This document shows, piece by piece, positions 28,231 to 40,410 of a DNA stretch of 64,000 nucleotides. The stretch is taken from positions 62,001-126,000 of the forward strand of contig WBMZ01012762.1 in the NCBI GenBank assembly GCA_013400975.1, given 5' to 3'. The stretch's first letter is position 1. Each line of letters starts with the position of its first letter. Both the position numbers and the translations under genes were made by a program. Below the pieces are notes generated by a model. It ran no database searches. It worked only from the letters and a program-made list of their open reading frames with translations, and had not been told where the DNA came from. The DNA comes from Atrichornis clamosus (lineage: Eukaryota > Chordata > Aves > Passeriformes > Menuridae).

Positions 28231-28682
28231 AGGTGAGCAACAAGAATGACTGGCAGACTGCTGAAAATGCCTTCAAATCAGTCGGAGTTAAAACTGTTTG
28301 GCTGATAAAAAAGGAAAACTAGCACGTGTTTGCAGGTCACATATAACCTCATAAGTACTGAAAGCTATCTCTAATCTAACACACAATATAACAAAAACAG
28401 TGGAAAATGAAAGCAGAAAGATCTTAATTATGACCTTGGATGAAAAAAAGAGGGAGGACAATTAGGCAGTGAAGCTCCACACCCAAGGAACATGCAGTCA
28501 ACTTATCTTAATGCTTTCCCTTTTGAGAAGATTGCGTCAGCCAAACATCTTTGGGCTTTAGTCCAGCATGAGTATTCAGGCTCAATTTAAGAGTAACTTA
28601 TGCAAGTTACTTGCTTCTGATTCATATGCAGGTCAGATCTGATGATCCCAGGGGCCTTGAGCCTAAGTTCTATAAAATCTTC
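28231..28682 (+). repeat. Ancient CR1 LINE 3' region
   Basis: The start 'aggtgagcaacaagaatgac' matches the block AATGAGCAACAAGAATGATTA of old sauropsid CR1 families. It is followed by a 'ctgtttggctgataaaaaagg' block and a 3' end 'gcaggtcagatctgatgatccc...ggccttgagcctaagttctat' like CAGACTAGATGATC..GGTCCCTTCTGGCCTTAAAATCTAT. It is more typical of turtle- and crocodile-type old CR1 than of young avian ones, and is antisense to CCNY. Identification rests on remembered consensus blocks. Confidence 0.65.
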
Positions 28683-31600
28683 AGAAACAGCAATATTTAA
28701 ATTATTAAGCACAACACCCCAGCAAATCCCAGTGGCACATCTGTAAACTTTCTAAAACTGCACCAAACTCTGCCACAATTCCTCAGAAAGAGCTACATTT
28801 TCAGACCTGTGGTCAGAATACATTATGCGAAATAACAGTAAAGGATGAGACTAAATCTTTCATGGCAAAACTTTAACAAAAAAACCCCCAACTGCTTCTT
28901 CAACCCCCAAGTCTTACTGCAATAGGAGTAGGCATAATGAGAGGATGAAGGATGGGTGCTGTAACAACTAACTTCCGAGCAACACGCATCAAAGCTTCTG
29001 CGTGACACGAACAGGAGACACCAACACAGGCGCTGCTTTTCTAATAGAGCACGTGGGCTGTAGCACAGGGAGCAGGTTTGAAAATGTGTTTATTCTCTTA
29101 GAAAAGTAAGATGTTATTTCCTTCCTTTTGAACAATGAAAGTCAGGTAAGCTTGCACAGCCAAAGCTCTGATGCTGATTTGATAACAGGCTAAAGTCTAA
29201 ACTGAGTAAAACACAGGTTTCAGTCTTACACAGTTCTGAAATAATCTGGTGAAATTCTTTCCTTCCTTCCCTTTGCCTCTGGGACCACAGGCTATCACTG
29301 CCACTGCATGGGCACTTCTATCATTAAGGAAAAAGACAGTGTCCCATATTAATGACTTCATAAAAATGAAATTAATCCATGTTTCTTCATCCCATAAGAT
29401 TTATTTACTTAGTTAGTTACTTAATTAGTTATTTAAAGGAACTTCAGGTAAGAACAGACCTGTCCAGGGCATGGTGCCTGACATTACAGAGTGACTGCCT
29501 GCTACGGCCTGGTGGGTGGAAAACCACAAAAACACCACAAAGGTGCTTATCAAGAAATTACACGAATGCAAGCCATGAGTAATATCTAAGCCCTGCGCAT
29601 TTCCAGGAAGCGTGTCAAAACGGAAGAGAAAAAAATCACCACAGGAGGAAAGGGAAAGGGAAGCACAGGTGACCCGAGGGAAGGGGATGGCTTTCATGGA
29701 AACATCAAAGGCAGAGCTTTCCATGCGTCCTGATGCCGGCGGGAATCAGCACAGCTGTGCCTCCCTGGCCTACGGAGCATCAGGAGCACCTGTGGTGTAA
29801 CTTGTCCAACTGGCAGAAAGAGTGAAGTTGTTGCTCCTGCTCTCACTGTAGCAGCCCATAGGAATGAGCTGATGTCATCTGTGGGAAGAGAAACAGAAAC
29901 AGAATTCTCCAGGCACAGACAGGGAGGTAAGCTTCTCCAACACTGAACCTAGAAAAAACTGCTGAAATAAATGTCAAAAGTCTCATTACGCCTTACGCCT
30001 TTCTGCTTCTTTCTTATTTTGGTGGGCTGCTGCCCTCTATTAACAGCAATTAGCCACGTGTACAGTAATGAAAATACTCCCTTAAACACTATTAGGTTAT
30101 TAGCTTTCCCTGAGGAGTTGGTAAGAGTTAAAATGACACCTCAGCTAAGAGGATCACCCTCATCTGTCTGTAGTCAAATGAAGCTAAAAACAAAGACTAA
30201 AATAGTACAAAGAGTACTGAAGAGCACAAACAAGACTGAAAAAAGCCATCTCTCATCATTATTATCCATTTCCTTAGATTTTATTTTAAAGCACTGTAAT
30301 TTATGCAAAAGAGGCATGATACAATCTTACATTTGGAAAACCCTATGACTAAATCTAGCACTAAAGTTTCCATTTGAGACTGCTGTACATCAATGTCTCT
30401 AAAATGTGGGATGCACCAAACACTGGGACTAAAATAATTCACTGGGTAAACAAATAAAGCACTGGGATGCTTTCTGTTCAGAGATTTTTAAAACTTTCAA
30501 GCCAAAATAAGACTGAATTGTATAGGCTGATTTCACTGGCTAATAACAATAACTGCACCTGCTTTAACACTAAAGCTTCCAAGATGTGAGATCCACTACT
30601 AGAAGTTTCAACTCATGTCATTCAAACATCACACAATCACAACCTGAAGTACCAGTATCAGACCACAAGATCTATCTGTAACTTTTTACAGTACTTCATG
30701 TCTAATCTAAGCAGCAACTAACCTACCACAAACGAAAATGCCTCTGGGCTGCACACAGTATTCTTCCAAGAACAAATGTTTGTGATCATGTTCCAGAACA
30801 CTTTAACAGTGATTATTAAAAGAAAAGAAAGTTGGAAATTGGAAGGCTTTCAAGAGCCAATTGGCTGGAAGGGTAAACTCCTTCAGGTTTGGCTAGGTTG
30901 CTGGAAAATCTTGGATGGGATCTTTGCTACCCTGGAGCTATGGTATTCTCTGCCTACCATTCCAAGCAAACGACGGGCACGACATTTCTCAGCAAGTTCC
31001 AATTACATGGTGACTCTGTTCCAGGCTCTGCTCTGATCTTGGTTTTCGAGGGAGACAGAGATAGTTCATCAATAAAAGGAGCCCTCTGTGGAAAATAATG
31101 CTCGTTTCTATACAGTTATTCCTGACCAGTCAGCCAAGTTATAGCACAGAGCAGTTCTCATGGGCACAGCTATAGTTATCTTCTCTTCTAGAAGCAAAAT
31201 CACAGATATAACTGTCCACAGGCTGAACAAGGTTTGTATCCAGGATTTTTAGTTTCGTATCATTTTCAGGATTTACCTTCCCTTACACAGCAGTCTCTTC
31301 CAACTAACGAGACACATCTCAAGAGTAAATTAAATTATCTGACATTACATAAGTCTCTTGTTTAATGTCTTACATTTATAACATAAAGATACCAATTAAT
31401 ACATTTTTCATCTCAAATTCATCCCAAGAAAGCTTTTCACACATTCCAGTACTGCACTTACTAGTTTTTGCTTTAACTGTAACCAAAATTAATTTAACAA
31501 GCTTTATTGATATAGAAGAAGAAAAGAAGAACATTATTAATGCAAACACTTATCCATTTCCTCCCACTCAGGAAATAAAAGAGGAAATGACAATTTCTCC

Positions 31601-31771
31601 ACATTATGTGAAGAATTCAGCATGGACTGAAGAGAGCAACAATTCTGTGCTATTATTAACTCAGGAGCATTTTCCCCTTTGAACACAACTGGCCACTGCA
31701 AAAAGTACCTAACAGAACATATAAAGCTGTGCATACAGACTCAAATACTGCTCCTCTGGCTTCTGAGTATA

Positions 31772-31925
31772 ACACAGAATCACTGAATCATAGAATTATT
31801 TAGGTAGGAAAAGACCTCCAAGATTATTGAATCCAACCACTAACCCAGCACTGCAAAGTCCACCACAAAAGCATGTCCCTAAGTGCCACATCTTCACGTC
31901 TTTAAGACACCTCCAGGGACTGGAG
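31772..31925 (-). repeat. CR1 LINE 3' end, 5'-truncated (about 150 bp)
   Basis: The plus strand opens with 'acacagaatcactgaatcatagaat', the reverse complement of the CR1 terminal ATTCTRTG octamers. It continues with 'aggaaaagacctccaagatta' and 'agacacctccagggact'. This is the usual 3'-UTR and C-terminal tail of a CR1 inserted in the same orientation as CCNY. It stops abruptly near 31925. Confidence 0.9.
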
Positions 31926-32711
31926 TATTGTCACTGACAGGCTACACAGTTCAATGAAGCCTGCAAAGACAATGCTTCAAAAACAGCAGCAAGACCTTCA
32001 GGCAACTTAAGTTCCACAGCAAACATCTATGTGAAAAGTTGAAGTAAAAACACTTTTTGAATGTTAATGTCTTAAAATAGAGATATTAAATACTGTTTCT
32101 GGTAAAAGTTAAAATCATGAAGAAAATCTAGAAGTATTCTGAGATTAATACTGATGTGAAAACAAATACAAGCTGCTAGAATATATGCTACTGCTTTTTA
32201 AAATTTCTAAGTATGCTCTTAAAATTTATCCCATCTTCCAACCTCTTCTCATTCCCTAGCAGTAAATTTGAACGAGATAAATTTAGATTGGGTAACTGTA
32301 GAAATTAGTGGTGGAAAGGCAAAAGAGAATTTTAAGTGCACTACTCAGTCCTTTATTTCTTCTTATTGTACCAAGAAAAAAATGTTAGTCAAAATGGAAT
32401 TACTTAAATAACACTGAAATTTATTCAGTCATTTTGAAAAGTAAGCTATATGACTAATGGAATGTAAACATTTGAGCAGGCTTAGATAACTAAGGACTGA
32501 AAGGGAAAAGAAATATTCAAAATTTTCAACTTTTTCCTTTTGCACTGTTCCAAGTCTTTGGGACATGTTTCAAGATGGGCACACAGCAGAAATTGAAGGC
32601 CATTCCCTTCACGTTTGCTGCACATGAAGATAACTGAGGACAAAATGCAGGCTGGAGCCAGACTAACAGGTTGACCTTTTCCTTCAAGGCCATAGCTCAA
32701 AGGAGCACTAA

Positions 32712-32878
32712 CTGTTACTGCCCAGGCAGTTGTCAATGCCCCATCCATGGCAATGTTCAAGCCCAGGCTGGATAAAGGCTTGGGCAACCTGGTCTAGTGG
32801 AAGGTGTCTCTGCCCATGGCAGGGCGCTGGGACTGGATGATCTTTAAGGTCCCTTCCAACTCTTAACATTCTATGATG
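32712..32878 (+). repeat. CR1 LINE 3' end, plus strand (about 167 bp)
   Basis: Blocks 'ctgcccaggcagttg', 'atgccccatccatgg', 'gggcaacctggtctagtgga', 'ctgcccatggcaggg' and 'gatctttaaggtcccttcca' end in 'attctatgatg' at about 32876. This is the last roughly 165 bp of a CR1 of the type ending GATGATCTTTAAGGTCCCTTCC. It is the only younger CR1 here on the plus strand, and it abuts a minus-strand copy. Confidence 0.92.
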
Positions 32879-32887
32879 CCACAGTTA

Positions 32888-33215
32888 CTCAACCACTTCC
32901 CTGGGCAGCCTGTTCCAATGCTTGGCAACTCCTCTCAGTGAAGAAATGTTTCCTAATATCCAATCTGAACCTACCCTGGCACAACTTAAGGCCATTCCTC
33001 TTGTCCTATCACTTGCTACTTGGGAGAAGAGGCTGATCCCCACCAGGCTACAATCTCCTTTCAGGCAGTTGTGGACAGTGATAAGGTCTCCCCGGAGCCT
33101 CCTTTTCTCCAGGCTGAACAAACCCAGCTCCCTCAGCCCCTTTTCCTAACACTTGTGCTCTAGTCCTTTCACCAGCTTCCCCGTCCTTTGGACACACTCC
33201 AACACCTCAATGTCA
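32888..33215 (-). repeat. CR1 LINE fragment lacking its 3' terminus
   Basis: The plus strand begins at 'tcaaccacttccctgggcag' and runs through 'gaagaaatgtttcctaat', 'ggccattcctcttgtccta', 'ggagaagaggctgatccc' and 'ggtctccccggagcctcc' to 'aacacctcaatgtc'. The minus strand encodes the broken C-terminal end of the CR1 polyprotein (KRRLRGDLI..., ...KHWNRLPREVVE). The usual final ~150 bp with octamer repeats is absent on the side facing the plus-strand copy at 32712-32878. Confidence 0.92.
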
Positions 33216-34507
33216 TGAAATGATTCTTCTGACATTACCCTAAAACACCTGCTGTGTAAGTAAAAAAAAATACAATAAAGGAATGCAGAATACAGTCTAT
33301 TCTAGAAGCCAGTTCTTTAGATCAAAGTGTCTTGACATAAAAGAATATCACTTTCCCTTCACTTATCTGACTGAAAATCTAAGGCCAGCAAAGAGGAACA
33401 ACTTCTCAAATATGGTACCTTTAAGATTTACCAGTTTCTTGTTAAAATTAGCAAGAATGATGACAAGCACTTGCATGAGCATGCCTCCCTTCCTTCCTGT
33501 CAGCATGCCCAAAACATGCAACAGCACAAAACACTGATAAGCATTTCGTTGAAAACTGTCCCCACACACAGCCTTCCACAAATCTTCTAAAGATAATTTT
33601 TTTTTCCTTTGTTTTGTTTTAATGAAGAGTTCAACAGAACCTAGCCCATGATTCACAACTGGACCCAAAACTTGTTCATATGCAGGATATCCAGGGATAT
33701 CAAGCAGGTATGAGCTGCAATACAGACAAACTGATTCCAGATATGAGAAAAACATGCTGTAAGACAGTACAGGTTTTCATGGACAAAAATTCACTCTGAA
33801 ACACCATTTTTATTATACTGAGAGTATAACATCACTTTTGGAGTGAAAAAATTAGATTATGATAGAAAAAAGACCTCCCATTTCTTCTGACTCCTTGCCA
33901 TCGAGGACGGAGCAGGATTCAGCCCAGCAGATACACACAGCCCGAGCCAGACCCTGCAGGTGCAGCAGCCTCCCTCAAAGGTCTCAAGAGCTGCAAACAG
34001 CCACCTGCCTCAAATCATCTGGATCAACACACTGTCAGGGACACACAGCTGAAGCCAAGCGAAACTGCTCTAGCACTTCTCACCAAAAGGCAAAAGAATG
34101 CACGGGACATTTCAGTTCTGCTGTTAAAGAGTACAAACATGGGGTAAGGCTTGCCATCGCTTTTTCAGAAGCGTGGTCTGTCCTAAACATTGTAAGTAAC
34201 ATAAATATGAAGATATAATTTCCACAAAGCCTTTTCTTCCCCCCAACACGTGACATAGGTGCCCTCAAGTAATGCAGGATGGGGAGAGAAACTACAGTGC
34301 CCATTTTAACAGCATCTTGCTTTGCCTTTCTGGGCTTTGCTGTGCGTCGCATTTTCTTACTGATGACCTTTCCATTTTGTTGCTAAACAACACTTTTGGG
34401 CACTTGAGAACACAGTACTCAAGTTTCCCAGTTCCACCTTTTTCTCTTCCTAACCTTCCCTGATTAATGCCACAGAGCCAGCTAACACACACTAGATGTG
34501 ATCCTAT

Positions 34508-34634
34508 CGCCGTGCCCACCCTCAGGAATGCGGGCGGGCGTCTCTCCGCTCCCAGAGCATTTCCACATCAGGCGGCAGAAGGCCCCACCTGAGCGGCTTC
34601 TTCACCTGTTTCCAGCGGGATTTATCAACACCCG
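34508..34634. promoter_or_regulatory. Small CpG cluster with GC-box-like GGGCGGGCG (candidate)
   Basis: Ten CpG dinucleotides occur in 127 bp, including TGCGGGCGGGCGTC at 34530-34542 and two CACCTG E-box cores (around 34586 and 34603). The surrounding intron is AT-rich and nearly CpG-free. It is far below CpG-island length. It may be an intronic regulatory element, a relic of a GC-rich insertion, or chance. No start site or exon is evident beside it. Confidence 0.25.
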
Positions 34635-36929
34635 AAATACTGCCTGCTTTGTCAGCATCACTCGTGCCCCACTTAGGGCACAGGTAGCAACAAAAGGAAC
34701 TAAGCCCCTGCCCTATTCACCTCAAACTGAAATTCATGCATTTCTCTAATGCCCCTGTGACACTGAGCACCATAAATGCTTTCTCCCTAACACACTTTTA
34801 CTTAACTTATACACCACTTCGAAATTAATTTGCTCCACCCTATTAGATTCAAAGGTAGACAGAATGGAACATAAAACGTTGTGAAAGACTTTTAAAAGAA
34901 ATTATTACTATAAATTTTTTAAAATCTTAATTTTTCTTCACATAAATGCATCATTATGATTCACTTCCCACTCATTATGATACCGCCTTTACATGAAACA
35001 TGTAAAATATTTTGGATTAAAGTGTAATTACAGGCCTAAACAGATTACACCAGTTGCTGCCACACCAACATATTTTACTTGTTCCCAACAGTACTACCAT
35101 AACCTCCACCAAGAGATATGAAGCCATCCATGCCCCAAATGAGGCTGGCTGTGAACCCAGCTGCTCTTGCCATAAATTTAACCCAGAGGTTAGCAGCTTG
35201 CAGGGGATTATTTGTCACTGAACCAAACACACAATACCAGTCAGCCAAAGTGTTGGGTTAACCTACAGCAAAGTGAAGCAATTTTAGTTGAAGACACAGA
35301 TCAATACAAAGCAGCATAATTATCATTTCACAGCTGAGCTGACATTATAAGCCTGAATCTTAGACTGAAGCATTATCTGCAGCTTTACACCAAGGTGCAT
35401 GCATTTCACCATTTCTCAAAACACAAACATTACTGCCACACAAATCAGTAAGAAACTGAATGATCTCAAGGATACTTTAAGTTCTGCAAACCAGGGCACA
35501 AGAGCTCGAGCTGCAGCTCAACTCTACATCTAAAAAAAGGCATCTCATGAGACTGATTCAAGCCCTGGGGAGCTCTCACACCAGTCCAGCAGGGCAGGGT
35601 GAGTTTACCCTTCCCCATTCTCTTACAGAAATGACTTTTTAAAGTGCCAGTGAAAATGGCATATTTCCAGGCTCTCTTCTTTTCTTTTGCTTCCCTACTG
35701 AGCTTTGTGACCCTAAGATAAAGTAAGTAGGTAATCCGTGAAATACAAAGAGAAAAATATCAACCCTGGTTTCTCAGAAAATTTAGTGCAAGAGTATTAT
35801 ACAACACTTGCAAAGGTACATCTCCGACTTCAAGGGCTGCAGCTGTCTTTTAGTATGCAAAAATATAACTTGCAATCTTTTCTGAGGAAGACCACAGGAT
35901 ATTTGGCAAACTACAATAACAGGCTTTCAATTTTTCCCTGCAGATTTGTATTCACATGGCAACCAAATTACCATGCTACCAAGATACAGTGTTTCAATCA
36001 TACATAAAAATTGCCACCTAGAACTGAAAGTCAACTGATATTAAAAACCTCTCTTATCAGTGAATCTCTCCATTAGGATGTATGCAAAAGCCCATAAACA
36101 TACACAGCTAAAGCACTTCCATTACTCAGCTGTAGTGCTGCCCCTATGCCCAGGAGGCTCAGTCTCATTGAAGTCTGATGGCAGAACACATAAAATACCA
36201 CTTCCTGAGCATATATCTACTTCAGATGCAGCTGTGTCATTACTGTCCAGACTCCAGACACTCCAGCTTCTAAAACCTAAAACCCTGTGACTTCCACACT
36301 CACACATCCCATATACCAGACAAACAAAAAGGAGCAAGTAGAAGGAAAATGATCATTAAACTCCAAAGAAAAGAGATACAGACCTCCAATTGACATTTAT
36401 TCTCAAGTCTTTCAGTTCTTTAACCGACATTTGTTCTCAGAAGAGTCAGCTCAGAGACATTAAGGGCTGATTTTGAAGAAGCACCTTACAACAACTGAAT
36501 ATGTTATGAAATTGTCACTGTAGGAGCTACCATTTCCAGTGTGATAAAAAGCAGCACATTGAGATATTTTGTTATTTGCTGCAAGTTTATAGCAATCTCA
36601 AACATTTCCATCTATCTTCGTCATGATTTACCATTAAAGTATACTTTAATCTGAATAGCTCTAAACCACCACAGAAAAGTCTTAAATTTACTTTTAAATC
36701 AAAATCCTACAGAAATGTTCTGTTCTTGTCCTAAACATGAAATTATTCCCAAGATTACACTGGCTCAATGCCCAGGACTAGTAACACCCAGTCCCAGTGC
36801 AACAACCAGTTTCAGATTCAGTATCTAGCAGCTCTCAAGGGGGAGGGCACTGTGAAACAGCAATCCAAAGGTAAGTCACAGCGTAAGGTTAAATTATGTA
36901 CAGCATGGACAAAAAATGTTGAAGGGGGT

Positions 36930-37065
36930 ACTGCTATTTCCATTACAGATGAGGAATTGAGGCATAGGAATAAAGTCAACACATCACTAAAATTCCAGTG
37001 CCATTCTGCACTTAGTCCACAGCTCTGTAGATCAGACTCCAAGCCTCCACCTAGACAGCCAGAAA
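36930..37065 (-). repeat. MIR-like tRNA-derived SINE relic
   Basis: The plus strand reads 'cattacagatgaggaattga' then 'ggcataggaataaagtcaac', a degraded 'cactaaaattccagtgccattctgcac' and 'tagatcagactccaag'. The order and spacing match the reverse complement of the MIR core and 5' half, whose reverse form reads TTTACAGATGAGGAAACTGA, GGCACAGAGAGGTTAA, CCAGGTCTG and GACTCCAA. It is an ancient amniote SINE, antisense-oriented on this strand. It was identified by eye and its ends are approximate. Confidence 0.6.
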
Positions 37066-37865
37066 AAGAACACACTTAAGGGGTCACAGGACTACCTTGT
37101 CCAAACTTAATAGTTACCTTTAGATGTCTAACTCAGAGTTAGTCATCCAGCTGCCCCTCAATCAACGAACCGTGCACTTTCAGAAATGCATTTATTTAGT
37201 GGGTATTTCACAGAATCCTAAAACAAATGTTTGGGATAGAAGAGACACATACTCTGCCATACTCTGGATATACTGACCCTTTTCCACTGTCATATAAGAA
37301 AACTAGGAAAGGCAGAGTAAATGTCTTTGATTCTGTCTAATCTTGAAAGTTCCAGAATCAGTTTTTCTTCCTTAATCTTTTAAGACTTTTCTCAAAACCA
37401 TGAGTATACATTAAGCTTGCTTGAACATCTGGACCCTTTTCGTAGGAAAACCTGCTGCCCAGAGGAGCTTTTCAGATTCAGGAGATGACCTACTAAAGCA
37501 TCAAGCAATATCATCAAACAATTTGGTCTCTGTTGTCCCTCGGGCACAGCAGAGACGGACATAGCAGGACTTCCCTTATCTTTCCTGATACATTTATTGA
37601 CAAAAATACCAGGAAATTAATTAAAAATATACATAAAATAATGTACTACACTAACCCAGTCATGCTTCTAATTATTCACATTCACTATATGTTGTTTTTT
37701 ATTAAGCAATAGCTTATTTCCAGATTACAGGAACTGTTCCAGGTACCAAGGCTACTGGAAAGATACATGCAAATGTCAGACCATGTGTAATATAACATTT
37801 TTGAACAAACACTTCCTATTATTGCCTGGCAGGGAAATGCTAGTTTAATTCACCAAGTTCAGCTC

Positions 37866-38107
37866 ACAGAATCACAGAATCAATTAGGTTGGAAAAGATC
37901 TCTGAGGTCATCAAGTCCAACCTGTGATCAAAGACCACCATGTCAACCAGACCATGGCACTGACTGCCACGTCCAGTCCTTCCTTAAACACCTCCAGGGA
38001 CTCTGACTCCACCACCTCCTTGGGCAGCCCATTCCAATGTCTAATCACCCCTTCTGTAAAGAAATTCTTCCTAATGTCCAACTTAAACCTCCCCTGGTGC
38101 AGCTTAT
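37866..38107 (-). repeat. CR1 LINE 3' end, 5'-truncated (about 240 bp)
   Basis: It opens with two octamer units 'cacagaatcacagaatca', then 'aattaggttggaaaagatct', 'ctgaggtcatcaagtccaac', 'aaacacctccagggactctg' and 'aaattcttcctaatgtccaa', ending near 'cctggtgcagctta'. The minus strand retains an ORF reading [15 protein letters not shown] and [15 protein letters not shown], the conserved CR1 C-terminus. It is inserted in the same orientation as CCNY. Confidence 0.93.
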
Positions 38108-40254
38108 AGAACCTTCCAAAAGGCTTTAACAAGGCCATCTGTTTTTGAAACAAAGCAAACACTGAGTGCTCAGAAAGGCCAAGCACAAATTGCAAAAAAA
38201 GATGGGAAAGGAAGCACAGGATAAAATGGTCACTTTTCAACAACTGTTCTCTGTCGTTTTTCAATACATTCAAAACTATGTACTGATTTTAATAAGATAG
38301 CAAAGTCTGCACATGATAGGACATAACATTGCAAACAGCATCAGCTATGAAAAATGTCTGTTACTGGTCGACAAAATGGTAGATGTAGATAAATGCAAAA
38401 AACTGGGGCACATAGAAAAAAACATTCAAAATTAATCTTCAATACTATGAGCTTCAGATATTCCTTCTCAGGAAATATGTTGTAGGAATTGGGAAAAAAT
38501 TCAATTAGCACGGACATAGTCAAACCACAAAAAAGGACGCAGCTCCTCAGCAACATTAACACTAGAACTACTCTCCACACTGAAATTCTTACCGTACCAA
38601 AGGCTTCAAAAGGTATTAAACATGTTCCCAGAAGACAAATTCATTAACAATTGGAAAGTACATAGTAACTCCTCAGGGAATTCCCAGGGTGCAGTCTTAG
38701 GGAAAATATTGTTATGTTCCTCTTTTTTATTTTTCTGGCACCAGCTCATGGAGGAGACAGTAGAAAAGGACAGGCAGAACTTCAGTACAACCAACACTGG
38801 TCACATTAAAATCCTGTTACATAGCTATGTGATGAACCAGCAAAATAAACAGCTTAAATTAAACCAAAAAGGAGGTCCTTTCTCTTTGAGAGATACTAAA
38901 ATATCTGAATTAATTAAATCCAAAGCAGGGAATTTACTAGAGCAGTGTGTACTTTTTAAGCAAGGAGCAAAGCTGTCACTGCCTTGTAGTTTAACATTAA
39001 CTAACTTGTCTCCACTGCAGTAGCTCTGTCCAGCATCAGATTTATGGCAGCATATGGACTTTCAGCCTCACAGAGCACCTTTGTGCTCTTCATCCTCAGA
39101 AGCATTTGTCCCTCTGGCAGCTGATGTTCTGGAAAGCAACAGAAAAGGGATGTACCATATGCCTTGTACAACAACTACAGGTATCAAAATACAGTAATCA
39201 GAAGTGAAATAAGTCCAAAACAAATGTTCAGTAAGGGCTCAATTATTGATCTGCTACAGGCCACGTTACTGCTCCAGTTAACTCTGAGGTCAGTGGACTG
39301 CTGTGTTGCAGTTTTTCTGGTTGGAACAACGCTTATGTACCATCTATACATGTTGATCCACTGCAAGTTGCCTAAGGATCTGGACAAGTCCAGGAGGAAT
39401 TCATCATGAACCTTGTTTTTCCTACTGGCGTAGATCTACACTGAAGCCATATATTAAAAAAACATCTCTTGTTTGTAAAACCATGACTAGATTTTCTAGC
39501 TCTGCAGAAAAAAAATACTGTTCTTTTGGGTAGAGAGGAATAGAGGCTCTATGTTTTCTGTCTGGTATTTTGAGTTGGTTTTTTTCTTCTTGGAAGTGGA
39601 TTAAATAATTTAGTAGGCCCATCCTATCTATGAAAGGAACACAAGAAGCATTTCAGTTTTCATCTGGGTTATTATGGTCCCTATATTTCGCAGTGGGCAG
39701 TTGCTTCAGGTATGTGGGACAGAAACATAAAATCATAGAGTGGCCTAGGCTGGAATGGACCTCAAAGATCACCTAGTTCCAAGCCTCCTGTCATAGGCAG
39801 GGACACCCTTCACTAGGGCCAGGTCCCTCAGCACTCCATCCAACCTGGCCTTAAACACTCCCAGAGATGGAGCATCCACAAATGCTCTGGGCAACCTGTT
39901 CTGGTGCCTCACACCCTCACAATAAAGCATGTTTTCCTAATATCTAAGCTAAACCTGCTCTCTTTCAGTCTGAAGCCATTTCCCCTTGTCCTGTCACTAC
40001 ATGCTCTTGTAAAAAGTCTCTCCATCTTTGTCGTGGACTCCCTTCAGGTACTGGAAGGCCACAATCAGGTCACCCCAAAGCCTTCTCTTTTTCAAGCTGA
40101 ACAAATCAAGTTCTCCCAGCCCTTACTCATAGGAGAGGTGTTCCATCCCTCTAACCAACTTGGTGGCCTCCTCTGGACTTGCTCCAACAGGTCGATGTCC
40201 TTCCTGTGCTGGGGACCCCAGAGCTGGATGCAGCTCTGCAGGTGGGGTCTCACC

Positions 40255-40282
40255 AGAGCAGAGCAGAGCAGAGCAGAGCAGA
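40255..40282. repeat. (AGAGC)n pentanucleotide repeat inside the CR1
   Basis: From 40255 to 40282 the unit AGAGC is repeated between five and six times, directly where the CR1 consensus has a single 'agagcagag' step. It is a local tandem expansion of the element's own sequence rather than a separate insertion. Confidence 0.85.
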
Positions 40283-40410
40283 GGGGCAGAATCCCCTCCC
40301 TCCCCTGCTGCCCACACTGCTTTGGATGCAGCCCAGGACACGTCTGGCTCTCTGGGCTGTGAGTGCACGTGGCTGGGTCATGTCCAGCCTCTCACACACC
40401 CGAAGTCCTT

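Noticed and set aside
32885..33121. Minus-strand 78-codon ORF with KRRLRGDLI and KHWNRLPREVVE
   Set aside because: It is the decayed C-terminus of CR1 ORF2, already covered by the repeat entry, and not an independent host gene.
37911..38273. 120-codon minus-strand ORF
   Set aside because: Its second half is CR1 C-terminal sequence and the rest is read-through into unrelated intron.
38622..39023. 133-codon plus-strand ORF
   Set aside because: It has no recognisable motif and no evidence of promoter, splice sites or conservation.
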